Notes: a model not told the origin generated them from the sequence alone. Shown: positions 9,701-18,352, counted from the stretch's first letter. The stretch is 64,000 nucleotides of DNA from Burkholderia sp. Nafp2/4-1b (GCF_003635165.1 NZ_ML058610.1:1-64000); one strand, 5' to 3'. Program-made: numbers and translations.

Positions 9701-12700
9701 GACGCGAACGCCTGGACCGGCACCACCGGCGTGTCCATGTACTGGGTCTGTCCGGGCATGAACGGGATCTCGTAGCAGAACTGGCTGTATGCCGGGTTGA
9801 ACAACGGATCACGCATCGTCTTCCCCGGATGCGCGGGGTCGGGCATGTCCGGATCGTTCATGCACGCGACCATCATCGTCGGCGCATAGCCGGTCGGATT
9901 CGGCGGATTGACCTGCCACGTCGAATAGTTCAACCCGTTGAAGATGCCCCAGGAGTCCGAATAGATGCGCGTGACTTCATTGCCGCCGAAATCCTTGATC
10001 GAGATCGGCACGTTCGGCACGGCGAACTTCTCGCCGAACTGCGGCGAGTACGGGTCGAACTCGGACGAGAAGTCGTCGAGCATGAAGCCGGTGAAGTGCG
10101 CGGCGACATGGGTCGAGCTGAACAGCCAGAACTTCGCCAGCACCGACATTTCGTTCGTGAGCGTGACCTCCTTGCGGTCGCACAGGTGGCGGGATGCACC
10201 CGCGAACGGCGCGACCTCCTTCGAGCCCGGGAACAGGCTGATGTAGTCCGGCACGATGCGCAATGCGCCGACGCACGGCCAGAACGTCTCGACGCTGCCC
10301 GTGTCGCCTTCGTGCCGGGGCGACGAACCGAGATCGGACGTCGGGTTCTGCGCATTGTTCGGGTTGAAGGTCGAATTCATCGCGGCCTGGTCGGGCAGGA
10401 TGAAGATGTTGCCGAGACCGCCGAACTGCTGCGTCACCGGGGCGATGTAGTTGTCGCCGATCAGGATGTTCTTGTCCTCCTCCTTCACGAGCTCGTAGCC
10501 CGGCGGCACCACCACCTCGACGACGTATTTCCCGGTCGGCAGCATCCGCGTGCCGTCTCCCGACGGATTCGCCACGCAGATCGTGCAGTTCGTGCCCGTC
10601 GGCAGGCCCGTCGACGGATCGCGCGTCGTCACGCTCGGGAACTGGTACATCCCGTCGTATGGCGCGGGCTGCACCTGGTTGAACGCATGCATGCCGTCAT
10701 AGCACTTGAATTGCGAGTGCGCGGGCAACGCGCGATGCGTCGGGTCGAGCCACTGCGGGCTGTCCTTCAGCGTGAAGAAGAACGGGTCGCTCGCCTCCTG
10801 CCCCGGGCAGTTCATGTTCGGCATGCCGTCGGTGCGGAAGCCCTGCGCCCAGTCGTCCCAGCTGCTCGTCTTCGTCGTATCGACGAGCGCGAGCGTCGTC
10901 GTACCGTCGGTTGCCGTGTCCTCCCGGTACAGGTTGACCGTCACGTTCGGAATGTTCGGCGTCCAGCTCGTGTGAATGAGCAGCGCCGGGTCGTCGAACG
11001 GCCGCGTCGACGCGTAGATCATCTCGCCCTTGATGCCGCCGTTCTCGGTCGGGCCGAACGGCTTCTTGCCGAACTCGATGAACGAATTCTGGCCGGAGAA
11101 GCCTTGCCAGCCTTCGGTCGTCACCCACGGCGGGTCGATCCGCGCGGTCGACGGGTTCGTGCCGGACTGGTCGGTGCAGTCCGCGTCGTTGCAGTACTTG
11201 GCGCCCGGCACGCGCAGGTTCGTCGGCAGATGCGCCGTCGACGATTCGACCGTGTTCGCGAAATTCGCCGCGATGTTCGAGTTGCCTCCGCCAGGCGTGC
11301 CGTCGACCGGACCGCCCGCGTCATACACCACGTGCACGCCCGTCTGTTTGTAGCGCGTCGTGTCGGCTTCGGCCACATACCAATTGAACAGCGGGAACAC
11401 TTCGTTGAATCCGGCGAAGCCGTTCAGGTCCGTGTTGTTGAAGTTCGAATAGCTCCCGTCGCGGAATCGGATGTTGGTCGGCACGAGCGCGAGCCCGGCC
11501 TCGTTGTCCTGCGACACGCCGTCGCCGTTCTGGTCGAAGAAGGTCCGCGTATACAGATTCGTATGCCACTGCAGCACGGGGATGTCGCCGAGGTTCTTGG
11601 ACTGTCCGCCCTTCAACTGCGTCGCCGTCGCCAGCCCGTCCACGATCTGGTCGTTCCATTGATCGAAGACCGTGATGCGGAACGTGCCGTCCGGCAGGCC
11701 GCTGATGCTGAACGTGCCGTCCGGATTGCACTTGGTAAAGGCGATGTCCTCCCCGTCGGTATCACCGACGCTCACGTAGCACTGCGTGAAGCCCAGCGAA
11801 TCACGCGAGCCCGAGCCGTACAGGTTCTCGTTCGGCGGACGGCTGTAGTGCAGATTCGTGATCCGGCCGGCGAGCGAGTTGTTGCAGGTCGTGCCGGCGC
11901 ACACCAGCGGCAGCCGGTCGTTGATGATCTTCGGATTCGCGAAGCCGATCGACACGTGGAAGCCCGCGGGCCCGAACTCCTGGAAGTACGACGGGCCGCC
12001 GACCTTGATGAATGCGTCGTGCGCCTTCTGTCCGTCCAGTGTGTTGGTCTGCAGCCATTCCTCGCCGCGGCCGTTCCGGTCGGCGCCCGGCGTCGCGACG
12101 ACGCCATAGCGTCCCGGCATCAGGTTCGCGATGACCGCCTGGCCGACCAGCGGCGACAGCGTCTTGCCGTCGGACTCGTACTTCGGACAGGTCGGGATCA
12201 TGCCGATGAGGCCGTCGGTCGACGTCGTCGAAATCGGGCAGGCGTTCAGGCCCGTGGCGGGATCGACGGTGCCCTGCAGCGAATTCGACAGCGGCATGTT
12301 GAACATGTCGTAGGTCATCTGCCCGGTGGCGTCGCCGGTGCCGCCGGCGTCGTCGAACAGCTTGATCTCGAACCCGCCGAGACCCGGCTCATGCGCGGTG
12401 CCGAAGGCGTCGTTGCCGCCGCTCACGTCCACTTCGCCGTTGACGGGGGCGTCGTCCTCGAACACGAATACCGAAATCTTCGCGGTCTGCAGCGGCGTCT
12501 CCTGCAGGAGCACGTTGACGTTCTTCTGTCCCGGCGCGATCGGCGCGCCGCCCATCGTGTGACCGCAGGCGCCCGTGCCCGGCGCGAAATCCGCGCCGCC
12601 GGGGCCCGACGGGCAATCCTTCGAAATGTCGAACTGCCGCTTCGCGCCGGTCGGGTTGTTCGGGTCGACGGGTTGCGGTGCGCCTGCTCCGTTCGAGAAA

Positions 12701-14994
12701 CTGTTGCCCGCGTCGCCCGGCAGAATCGAGATGTAGTAGTGCTTGGCCGGATCGAGCGAAACCTGGCTCGGATCGACCGGCACCTGCTGCGCGGCATTCG
12801 TGCGGCACGCGCCGTCGCCGATGTCGCATACCGCGGGCACATGCGTGTTGGTGGCAGGATCGAACACCGTCTGCCCCGACTCGCACGCCACCGTGCCGAC
12901 ACAACCCGCCGCGATCAACGGCATGTAGCTCGAATGGAAGCTCGTGCCCAGGCTCGGCACCGGCAGCGGCGGACAGTTCGCGGGGCGCGGCGTCGTGTTC
13001 ACCTGGCAGGCCGGGTCGATCTGGAACGTGCGGTCTTCCTCGATGATCCAGCGGTAGTCGGTGAGCTGCACGGGCGTCTTGCCCGCGGCCGTGCTCGGCG
13101 CGTCCAGCACCTTCACGGCGAGTCCGCTGCCGCCCTTGAACGTGACGGTAACGGTCGCGGGCGCGCTCGCCGTGTTCTGCGAGTTGACCGCCGTGTACTT
13201 GAAGGTCACGCCCGCGGTTGCGCTGCCGACCGGCGGCGCGGCCGGCGTCACGCTGAACGAACCGTCCGCGTTCAGCGTGACCGTGCCGCCGCTGGCGCTG
13301 TTCGGCACCACGGCCGCCGCGAGCGGCAGGCCGCTCGGGTCCGTGTCGTTGACGAGCACGCCCGGTGCGCCGATCTGCAGCCGCGACGCGATGGTGCTGG
13401 TGTAGCTGTCGTCGTGGGCGACGGGCGGACCGGACAGGCAGCCGGCGGCTTGCGTGCACGGGGCCAGCGTCACCGTCGCGGTGACCGCGGGATTGCCGTT
13501 CGCCTGATACACGAAACTGTCGGAAGTCGCACCGGCGTTGGGCACGTAGCTGAACGTGCCGTCCGGGTTCAGCGTCACCGTGCCGTTGGCCGGCTTGGTC
13601 ACGAGCTGCACGCCATAGACGCCGACGTCGTTGGCGATCACCCCTTTCCCGGGGTCCGCCACGCTCAGCGTGTTGCCCGCCACGAGGAAGTACTTGTCGG
13701 GATTGGCGACGACGTTCTGGCCGCCGCCGCCGGCAGACGGAAGCGCGCCGCTGTTGATGCTGAGATACGCCTGCATGCCGCCGTCGCGCTGGTTGTTGGT
13801 GGACAGGCTCAGTTGCCGGTCGAACACCGGCAGCGCGGGCGCATTCAGGCCCGGCGCGGTCATCATCACGTCGTAAGTCTTGCCGGCCGCCATGAATACG
13901 GACGACTGCACGCGCGGATTGCCGGGCAGCGGATTGCCGTCCTCCGCGACGAGCGTGAAGCCGGAGACCGACGGGTTGCCGCTTTGCGCGCCGACCACCG
14001 ACGGCACGTGCATCCGCAGGCCCGCGTTGACGAAGCGCAGGAGAACCTGGCCGGTCGACACGGAGGCCGTTGCGGGGAACGACGATCGCTCAGGATGCGT
14101 ACGATCGAAGGCGACGCCGTTGATCAGGTAATAACGCGGATCGTAGTTCACGGCCGGCGGATAGCAGGTGCCGAACGATGAGGAGTGCGAATCCCCGCAG
14201 CCGCCAGAAAGGCCGGACCAGACCTTGGTTTCACTGAAGCCGGTAGTCGCCACGGCCGCGGCGACCGCGGCGTTCTGCACCGGATCGATTTCGCTCAGTA
14301 CGAGCGGGATGTCGGCATCGTACGGCACGCCCGGATAGGCGATCGGTCGCGACGTCGCGGTCGCCGGCGGCGTCCGCACCACGAGTACGCCATAGAGGCC
14401 CATCGGCCCCTGGATCGACGGATGGGAGCCCGATTCGATCAGGTAGGTGCCGGGCCGCAGGTTGTTCCACGTCAGCGCCGTTGTCGCGCCGTGAGCCACT
14501 TCGGTCGAGAACGACTGAACCCGTGGCCCTTGCGCGGGGGGCGTAAACGTCGCACCGCTGCCGGTGCCGGCGATCGGCCAGGTCGTCGAGGTCTGTGCCG
14601 GATGCACGGGGCTCGGGGTCGACGTCGCCGTCTTGCCGAGACCGCCGCCCAGCTGGCCGACGATCACGAGCGACGTCGGCACGGACGAAGGCAGACTGTT
14701 CGTGAGGTTGACCGTCAGCGTCGCGCCCGACGGCACGGTGATCACCACCGGCGACCAGCCCGAGCCGGCGCCGGGATTGGCCGCCGCACAGGTGGCCGGC
14801 GCCACGGCGGCCGCCGAGCACGTGTAGCCCCACATCGGCACGATCTCGCCGTCGGGCATCGTGGCCGACATGGCCTTCGCCGTCAGGCTCACGGTCTGGG
14901 CGAGCGTTGCCTCGCTCGCTGCCAGCAGAATGCACGCGGCGAGGCTCGCCTTGGCCAGGCTGAGAAACGTCGCCTTGAACTGGATGAATGGCAT
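6724..14994 (-). CDS. Giant exported multidomain protein: cupredoxin-like, Ig-like, TIG and parallel beta-helix
   Basis: 2756 aa from ATG at 14994, with GGGGAG 8 bp upstream. A signal peptide (1-32) is followed by two domains with multicopper-oxidase landmarks. The first (about 35-207) ends in GTYLIESGSHPSIQGPMGLY and the second (about 225-415) has GFTLVAEDGNPL and AGKTYDVMMTAP. Canonical HxHG and HSH ligands are absent; only one His of the second motif (His191) remains. Two cadherin/VCBS-like repeats follow (about 425-640, NPDGTFSYVP and NADGSFSVTP), then long SdrD/CNA-B-like beta modules (DQNGDGVSQDNEAGL). A TIG/IPT-like segment (near GKVTIGGKVASVLSW) and a right-handed beta-helix region (about 1960-2500, many NN turns) come next. 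Four 18-residue GGLP repeats close the chain. It probably acts as a surface or periplasmic scaffold. Large MCOs of Mn-oxidising bacteria are the nearest analogy I can offer. Confidence 0.8.
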   Translation of the reverse strand: MPFIQFKATFLSLAKASLAACILLAASEATLAQTVSLTAKAMSATMPDGEIVPMWGYTCSAAAVAPATCAAANPGAGSGWSPVVITVPSGATLTVNLTNSLPSSVPTSLVIVGQLGGGLGKTATSTPSPVHPAQTSTTWPIAGTGSGATFTPPAQGPRVQSFSTEVAHGATTALTWNNLRPGTYLIESGSHPSIQGPMGLYGVLVVRTPPATATSRPIAYPGVPYDADIPLVLSEIDPVQNAAVAAAVATTGFSETKVWSGLSGGCGDSHSSSFGTCYPPAVNYDPRYYLINGVAFDRTHPERSSFPATASVSTGQVLLRFVNAGLRMHVPSVVGAQSGNPSVSGFTLVAEDGNPLPGNPRVQSSVFMAAGKTYDVMMTAPGLNAPALPVFDRQLSLSTNNQRDGGMQAYLSINSGALPSAGGGGQNVVANPDKYFLVAGNTLSVADPGKGVIANDVGVYGVQLVTKPANGTVTLNPDGTFSYVPNAGATSDSFVYQANGNPAVTATVTLAPCTQAAGCLSGPPVAHDDSYTSTIASRLQIGAPGVLVNDTDPSGLPLAAAVVPNSASGGTVTLNADGSFSVTPAAPPVGSATAGVTFKYTAVNSQNTASAPATVTVTFKGGSGLAVKVLDAPSTAAGKTPVQLTDYRWIIEEDRTFQIDPACQVNTTPRPANCPPLPVPSLGTSFHSSYMPLIAAGCVGTVACESGQTVFDPATNTHVPAVCDIGDGACRTNAAQQVPVDPSQVSLDPAKHYYISILPGDAGNSFSNGAGAPQPVDPNNPTGAKRQFDISKDCPSGPGGADFAPGTGACGHTMGGAPIAPGQKNVNVLLQETPLQTAKISVFVFEDDAPVNGEVDVSGGNDAFGTAHEPGLGGFEIKLFDDAGGTGDATGQMTYDMFNMPLSNSLQGTVDPATGLNACPISTTSTDGLIGMIPTCPKYESDGKTLSPLVGQAVIANLMPGRYGVVATPGADRNGRGEEWLQTNTLDGQKAHDAFIKVGGPSYFQEFGPAGFHVSIGFANPKIINDRLPLVCAGTTCNNSLAGRITNLHYSRPPNENLYGSGSRDSLGFTQCYVSVGDTDGEDIAFTKCNPDGTFSISGLPDGTFRITVFDQWNDQIVDGLATATQLKGGQSKNLGDIPVLQWHTNLYTRTFFDQNGDGVSQDNEAGLALVPTNIRFRDGSYSNFNNTDLNGFAGFNEVFPLFNWYVAEADTTRYKQTGVHVVYDAGGPVDGTPGGGNSNIAANFANTVESSTAHLPTNLRVPGAKYCNDADCTDQSGTNPSTARIDPPWVTTEGWQGFSGQNSFIEFGKKPFGPTENGGIKGEMIYASTRPFDDPALLIHTSWTPNIPNVTVNLYREDTATDGTTTLALVDTTKTSSWDDWAQGFRTDGMPNMNCPGQEASDPFFFTLKDSPQWLDPTHRALPAHSQFKCYDGMHAFNQVQPAPYDGMYQFPSVTTRDPSTGLPTGTNCTICVANPSGDGTRMLPTGKYVVEVVVPPGYELVKEEDKNILIGDNYIAPVTQQFGGLGNIFILPDQAAMNSTFNPNNAQNPTSDLGSSPRHEGDTGSVETFWPCVGALRIVPDYISLFPGSKEVAPFAGASRHLCDRKEVTLTNEMSVLAKFWLFSSTHVAAHFTGFMLDDFSSEFDPYSPQFGEKFAVPNVPISIKDFGGNEVTRIYSDSWGIFNGLNYSTWQVNPPNPTGYAPTMMVACMNDPDMPDPAHPGKTMRDPLFNPAYSQFCYEIPFMPGQTQYMDTPVVPVQAFASGYNPPDCAYPDGTPAIASVTGDASGGGAGPWVGAVGHQLTIKALGDQVVPNNAYNGPGATAAPYNQKFVKRHYGFGQAQGKVTIGGKVASVLSWTDSEIHVAVTSLVGSSCTVQQSGVLTPTSCGELVVTTASGKNTIDTVTVTVGGKAPTYVNGENATNDAIQTAIDNATPGDLIIVGPGTYNEMVVMWKPVRLQGVGAPSVVINANTHPSGKMDAWRRKVDCLFGVAVNGAMISSSNPYDPSGTYTCPTAMQRKVDPIPFEPTVGWDSTLNGNLGEMLLEPTLMGAYEGAGITVLGKGVRDVLVRGVPQADPNCVANGICVPLTGSPRDCRNNPSNFLCNPSRIDGITVTNSSQGGGGIFLHGWNHLMEVSNNRVFSNAGTLAGGISVGQVEVPDGTIAANGITQLPFGFNKDVNVHHNSVTSNAAYGDEINSSTPSSAGGVVFCSGADNYHFNYNWVCGNMSSGDGGGIAHFGFSYAGDISHNWVLFNQSNNPTLPTYGGGIIAQGVPPDGTFCENSTVDVDCAPQLSDGIGPQLVIDGNLIMGNTAESGKGGGLRLQQVNGTDVQRSPGNAANWYAVRVINNIIANNVAGWGGGGVSLQDAVRVSFVNNTVMSNDATASSGVLFNTDAATQANVGPPNCTTVGAQTTCNPITTSTYQPAGLETARHTANFVTAFTNAGVACPAGLANCTTFSNPVLTNNVFWQNRTFFITVSGANPNIPGLQNTVTLNPTLNQAGHATGYCDSHAVYWDIGAYGDTSPSKHDSGLTLSPRYSILTDVGDYPGANNSGADPAVVSQYCNGARVPPEGGGNGFAVPPGISDTILPNPLFTLLPSAVPDEGNQWINMSYGPLSLFNMSIVSGSTGYGVLLGNYSPRAGSPAINAGTPTGAPNHDFFGTTRPQQGKYDIGAVEFLPSGIVGGLPIDPLALGTALTGVVGGLPIPPLAVPTVPAGAVGGLPIAPPAAPNVPAGIVGGLPVHPLGLGTALNRP
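6727..6948 (-). repeat. Four 54-bp tandem repeats at the 3' end of the giant gene
   Basis: Residues 2683-2756 of the giant protein are four 18-residue units, each beginning GIVGGLP, GVVGGLP, GAVGGLP or GIVGGLP and ending in proline- and alanine-rich tails. They are visible in the DNA as a recurring block around gatcggcaggccgcccac. The spacing is exactly 54 bp. This could be a C-terminal anchoring or multimerisation tail, or a recombination-prone minisatellite. Confidence 0.9.
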
Positions 14995-15011
14995 TTCCGT
15001 TCTCCCCGCCT

Positions 15012-16619
15012 CTAGTTGCCTTCGTTGATCACGAAGACTTGTGGATCGACGAGCATCATCATCATCATTCCGCCCGGGAAGATGTTGTTCGTGGTGATCT
15101 CGCGTTCATTGTGCGAATGCCACATGAATGCAAAGCCCGCTTCGCTTCCCGGCGGATTCGCGATCGTGCCGCTCGGCGGCGTCGTGCCGGTCGGCGAGGT
15201 CGCGCGGATCGTCGCATCCGGCCCGAGATAGGGACTGCCGCCATACCACGCACCGTTCGTCAGGATGTGCGAGTCGGGCAGCGTGACCGGTCCGCCGCTG
15301 CCGACGTTTCCGAACGGATGCGCTTCGAGCGCCTTGTTGTGGTCCGCGCACCATTCGTAGTAGTTCGGCGCCGTCGGGTCCGCGGTGTAGTAGCCGTTCG
15401 CATCGGGAATGCAGACGCTGCCGTCGCCAGGCTTGTGCCCGTAGACGTCCCAGTTGAGCCCCTTGCCGGTCCAGTAGAAGATGCCGTCCAGGGTTTCGCC
15501 CGGCGTCGTGGTCGTGGTGAACAGCAGCGGGCCGGCAACCTTGGTCGCGTCCGTCTTGGAAAGCAGCAGGTTCCCGTCGCGCGCGAGCACGCGGACGTGA
15601 TTGCCGTGCTCGTGGAACGGATGCTGCCAGCGCCCCGTGCCGATGATTCGCAACAGCACCAGCTCGCCGGGGTGCATGTGCGGATTGCCGTTGTAGGGCT
15701 GATGCGGATACTGCATCGCATAGTTCGGATCCATGTCGTCCGGCATCGAGCGGCCGTTGATCATGAAGTACGCGGGGTGATAAGGCTCGGTCGCGACGGT
15801 CATGCAGCCCGTCGGCAGCGTGCACGCCTTCGCGACCTCCTGCTCGGCCTGCGCATGGATGCGCGGATCCATTTCGGAGAACTGAAAAAGATACTCACGG
15901 TCGTAGCATGCCGAGACATGGTTGTATGCCGCCGCCGCGTTGCGGTAGTCCGGCTGGCCGTCGGGCAGCGTCGCGGCGACTGCGCGGCATCCGGCCGGCA
16001 CGGCAAGCACGCCCGGCGCCGACGTCGGCAACACGATGATCGCGCCATAGAGGCCCATCTCGATCTGCAGGTCGCCCCGTGTGCCGCTGTAGTACGCATG
16101 CGTGCCGGGCGTCGCGGCGACGAAACTGTAGGTGACCGTGTTGCCGTGCGCCGCCTCGCGCGTGAGCAGCCCGGGCACGCCGGTGAGCGCGGCCGGACAC
16201 GAGCCGTCGGGATTGAGCGCCGCCGCGCACACCTGGAATCCCTGGAACAGGATCGACGTGTTGCCCGCGGCCGCGGGCAGGTTGTTCGTGAGCGTCACCG
16301 TGATCACGTCGCCCTGCCGCACGATCAGTGTCGGTCCGGGAATCTGCATGCTCGGGCAGTTCGCGCCCGTCATGCCCGCCGGCGAGAATCCCGCCGGCGC
16401 CGTGCGGCAGCCGTAGCCCCACGAATAGACGCTCGAGCCGTCCGGCTGACTGATCCGGCTTGCTTCCGCGCTCAGGTCGAAATGCGTGCCGGTGATGCCC
16501 GGCGCGGCGGCCAGAACCGGCCCGCAGAGCAATGCGGCAAGCATTGCCACGGCGAGCCGTACGAGCCGTCCGGCACCCGCGCACATTGCGGTCCGGATGT
16601 CATCAGTGAAATGGCCCAC
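15012..16619 (-). CDS. Multicopper-oxidase-like protein with only the C-terminal ligand motifs
   Basis: 535 aa. The GTG start at 16619 is favoured because AGGAG lies 7 bp upstream, overlapping the stop of the preceding MCO gene (10-bp gap). A signal peptide ends near LLCGPVLAAAP. The first cupredoxin domain keeps the fold (GPTLIVRQGDVITVTLTNNL, MGLYGAIIV), but the usual HWHG position reads LFQGF and the usual HSH position reads YYSGTRG, so these copper ligands are lost. The C-terminal domain keeps HPFHEHGNH (333-341) and WHSH (501-503) followed by five methionines (518-522). The Cys of the usual HCH motif is Ser502, so on its own it cannot form a standard type 1 copper site. It complements the adjacent 522-aa protein. 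Confidence 0.88.
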   Translation of the reverse strand: MGHFTDDIRTAMCAGAGRLVRLAVAMLAALLCGPVLAAAPGITGTHFDLSAEASRISQPDGSSVYSWGYGCRTAPAGFSPAGMTGANCPSMQIPGPTLIVRQGDVITVTLTNNLPAAAGNTSILFQGFQVCAAALNPDGSCPAALTGVPGLLTREAAHGNTVTYSFVAATPGTHAYYSGTRGDLQIEMGLYGAIIVLPTSAPGVLAVPAGCRAVAATLPDGQPDYRNAAAAYNHVSACYDREYLFQFSEMDPRIHAQAEQEVAKACTLPTGCMTVATEPYHPAYFMINGRSMPDDMDPNYAMQYPHQPYNGNPHMHPGELVLLRIIGTGRWQHPFHEHGNHVRVLARDGNLLLSKTDATKVAGPLLFTTTTTPGETLDGIFYWTGKGLNWDVYGHKPGDGSVCIPDANGYYTADPTAPNYYEWCADHNKALEAHPFGNVGSGGPVTLPDSHILTNGAWYGGSPYLGPDATIRATSPTGTTPPSGTIANPPGSEAGFAFMWHSHNEREITTNNIFPGGMMMMMLVDPQVFVINEGN

Positions 16620-16629
16620 GATATTTCTC

Positions 16630-18198
16630 CTAGATGCAGGACTTCGTAGCCGGGTTGAGCGCGGCGGGGCAGATGCGGACCTCCGTCATCAGCCCCCCGA
16701 AGTTCTCGGCGTCGTTCGACAGGTGATCGAGATTCGGCGTGTAGAGGTAGTAGACCGACCCCGGCGCGTACTTCGTCGTGTCGCTCGCATCGAGAATCAC
16801 GTCGATGGATTCGCCGCCGCCGAGCGTGATCGAGTTCGTGTAGTAAGTCATGTCGTTGCCGGCCATGTCGCGCAGCAGCCGGGCGTTGACGCCGATCACG
16901 TGCATCGTCACGCCCAGCGACGCGAGCGTCTGGAATTCGGTGACGTCGAGATCGGAAATCCTGAGCAGCGCGCGGCCGCCGGCCGGGATATTGATGATGG
17001 TCGGCAGCGGCTGGGAAACATGGGCCGTGCCGTCGGCCACCGGGGTCTGCATCGGCCCCTGGGTCACCGTGTCCGGATAGCTGCGCCCGTTCAGCATGAA
17101 GTACTTGTCCTTCATGTCGGTGAACGGTTCCGGATTGAACGTCATCCCAACGAAATGGAAGTCCGGATCGAAGCCGTGGATCTGCACCGGATACTCGACG
17201 TCGTACGCGGTCGAACCGTCGCCGTCGTTGTATGCGTAGAGCGTCGGCTTGCCGCTCTTGTCGTTGACGTGCAGCACGCCATTCGAAGGCGGCAGGGGCG
17301 TCGAGCACAGAATGTCGTTGCCGCACCGGGTGCGAAGATCGCCTTGCTGCGCGACCAGCGCGGCGTACAGCGACCTGCCGGACGGCACCCGGTTCTGGCG
17401 CGGCCGCACGAAGACCTGGCCGACCATCCCCATCTGGAGGTGCTCCGGCGGCGTGATGTGGCAGTGCCAGAAGTAGGTGCCTGCATCGGGCGCGAGATAG
17501 TAGTAGGTGAAGCTTGCGCCGATGTTGATCGCCACCGACGCATCCGGCACGCCGTCATAGAACGACGACGCATTCGGATAACCGTGGAAGTGCACCGTGT
17601 GCTGCTCGAACAGGTCGGGACGCATGATCATGCCGACGTTCGTGAGCGTCAGGAAGAACTCGTCGTCCTCGTCGATCGCCATCTCGGGCGCCGGCATGTT
17701 GCCGTTCATCACGCCGATATCCATGATCGGCCGCGGATCCACGTGGCCGGTGAGCTGGCCCGGCGGCGACGATTCCGGGTCGGGCACGAGGCCGACCGCT
17801 CCGTTGTAGGTCGGGTCGGTTCTCGGATCGCCGACCGTGTTGAACACCGCCGCGAATTCCGTACCGGCGCGGCCGGCCTGGATGTCGGCAATGCCGGACA
17901 ACGGGCCGAACGCAAACAGATACGTCTGCGTGCCGTCGGCCATGGTGGCGTACCCGTCGCCGCCCGAGATCTGCTGGCACTTGATGGCGCCGTTGACGCG
18001 CCCGGTCGGCGTTGAGGTCGGCCCGGTGAAGGACGGTCCGATGTAGGCGGGTTCCGCACCGCCGGCCGGCAGCGCCCTCGGATGCGACGGCGTGGTGAAC
18101 GGACATTGAACGCGAAACGTTTGGGCAAACGAGGGAACGGCGCACATCAGGAGCAACAGTGCCGCCACACTGTTGCAACACGCGCGGGTACTGAACAT
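16630..18198 (-). CDS. Multicopper-oxidase-like protein with only the N-terminal-type ligand motifs
   Basis: 522 aa from ATG at 18198, preceded by GGAGG. An earlier in-frame start at 18309 would put 37 residues before the signal peptide and is rejected. The signal peptide ends near CAVPSFAQ. Copper motifs are HFHG (His203, His205) and WHCH (His245, Cys246, His247) followed by PPEHLQMGM (His253, Met256/258). Together they look like a complete type 1 site plus two His pairs. The C-terminal cupredoxin domain (YFMLNGRSYPD, INIPAGGRALLRISD) has MHVIGVNAR where HPxHLHG is expected, so those ligands are missing. It is the first gene of the minus-strand redox run. Substrate unknown; Cu, Mn, Fe or organic oxidation are all possible. 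Confidence 0.88.
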   Translation of the reverse strand: MFSTRACCNSVAALLLLMCAVPSFAQTFRVQCPFTTPSHPRALPAGGAEPAYIGPSFTGPTSTPTGRVNGAIKCQQISGGDGYATMADGTQTYLFAFGPLSGIADIQAGRAGTEFAAVFNTVGDPRTDPTYNGAVGLVPDPESSPPGQLTGHVDPRPIMDIGVMNGNMPAPEMAIDEDDEFFLTLTNVGMIMRPDLFEQHTVHFHGYPNASSFYDGVPDASVAINIGASFTYYYLAPDAGTYFWHCHITPPEHLQMGMVGQVFVRPRQNRVPSGRSLYAALVAQQGDLRTRCGNDILCSTPLPPSNGVLHVNDKSGKPTLYAYNDGDGSTAYDVEYPVQIHGFDPDFHFVGMTFNPEPFTDMKDKYFMLNGRSYPDTVTQGPMQTPVADGTAHVSQPLPTIINIPAGGRALLRISDLDVTEFQTLASLGVTMHVIGVNARLLRDMAGNDMTYYTNSITLGGGESIDVILDASDTTKYAPGSVYYLYTPNLDHLSNDAENFGGLMTEVRICPAALNPATKSCI

Positions 18199-18327
18199 AT
18201 GACCTCCATCCAAGGGGTCCGCCAGCGACACGCGCTGGCCGTCATGCTCTGCTGCAGACGCGGACCGCGAAGCTTTCACGGCCCGTACCGGCATTCTGCG
18301 GACGCGCACGCAAGGCCGGGATGGGTC

Positions 18328-18352
18328 ACCCCCCTACTTTTGCATAGGGGGT
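18328..18352. promoter_or_regulatory. Inverted repeat upstream of the redox gene run (possible operator)
   Basis: The sequence has CCCCCTA and TAGGGGG arms around the 8-bp centre cttttgca, 130-155 bp before the first MCO start. It is the most conspicuous symmetric element in that upstream region. I cannot name the binding protein. No convincing -35/-10 pair was found beside it. Confidence 0.45.

Noticed and set aside
6484..14181. Plus-strand frames of 979 and 1572 codons opposite the giant gene
   Set aside because: Their translation is Arg/His/Val-rich with no recognisable domain, while the minus-strand product has a signal peptide and domain structure.
15012..18198. Calling the pair a CueO/CopA-type copper-resistance oxidase
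   Set aside because: Neither protein has the complete four-motif ligand set, Met-rich copper loops are limited to one five-Met run, and no copA/copB/copZ neighbours exist.
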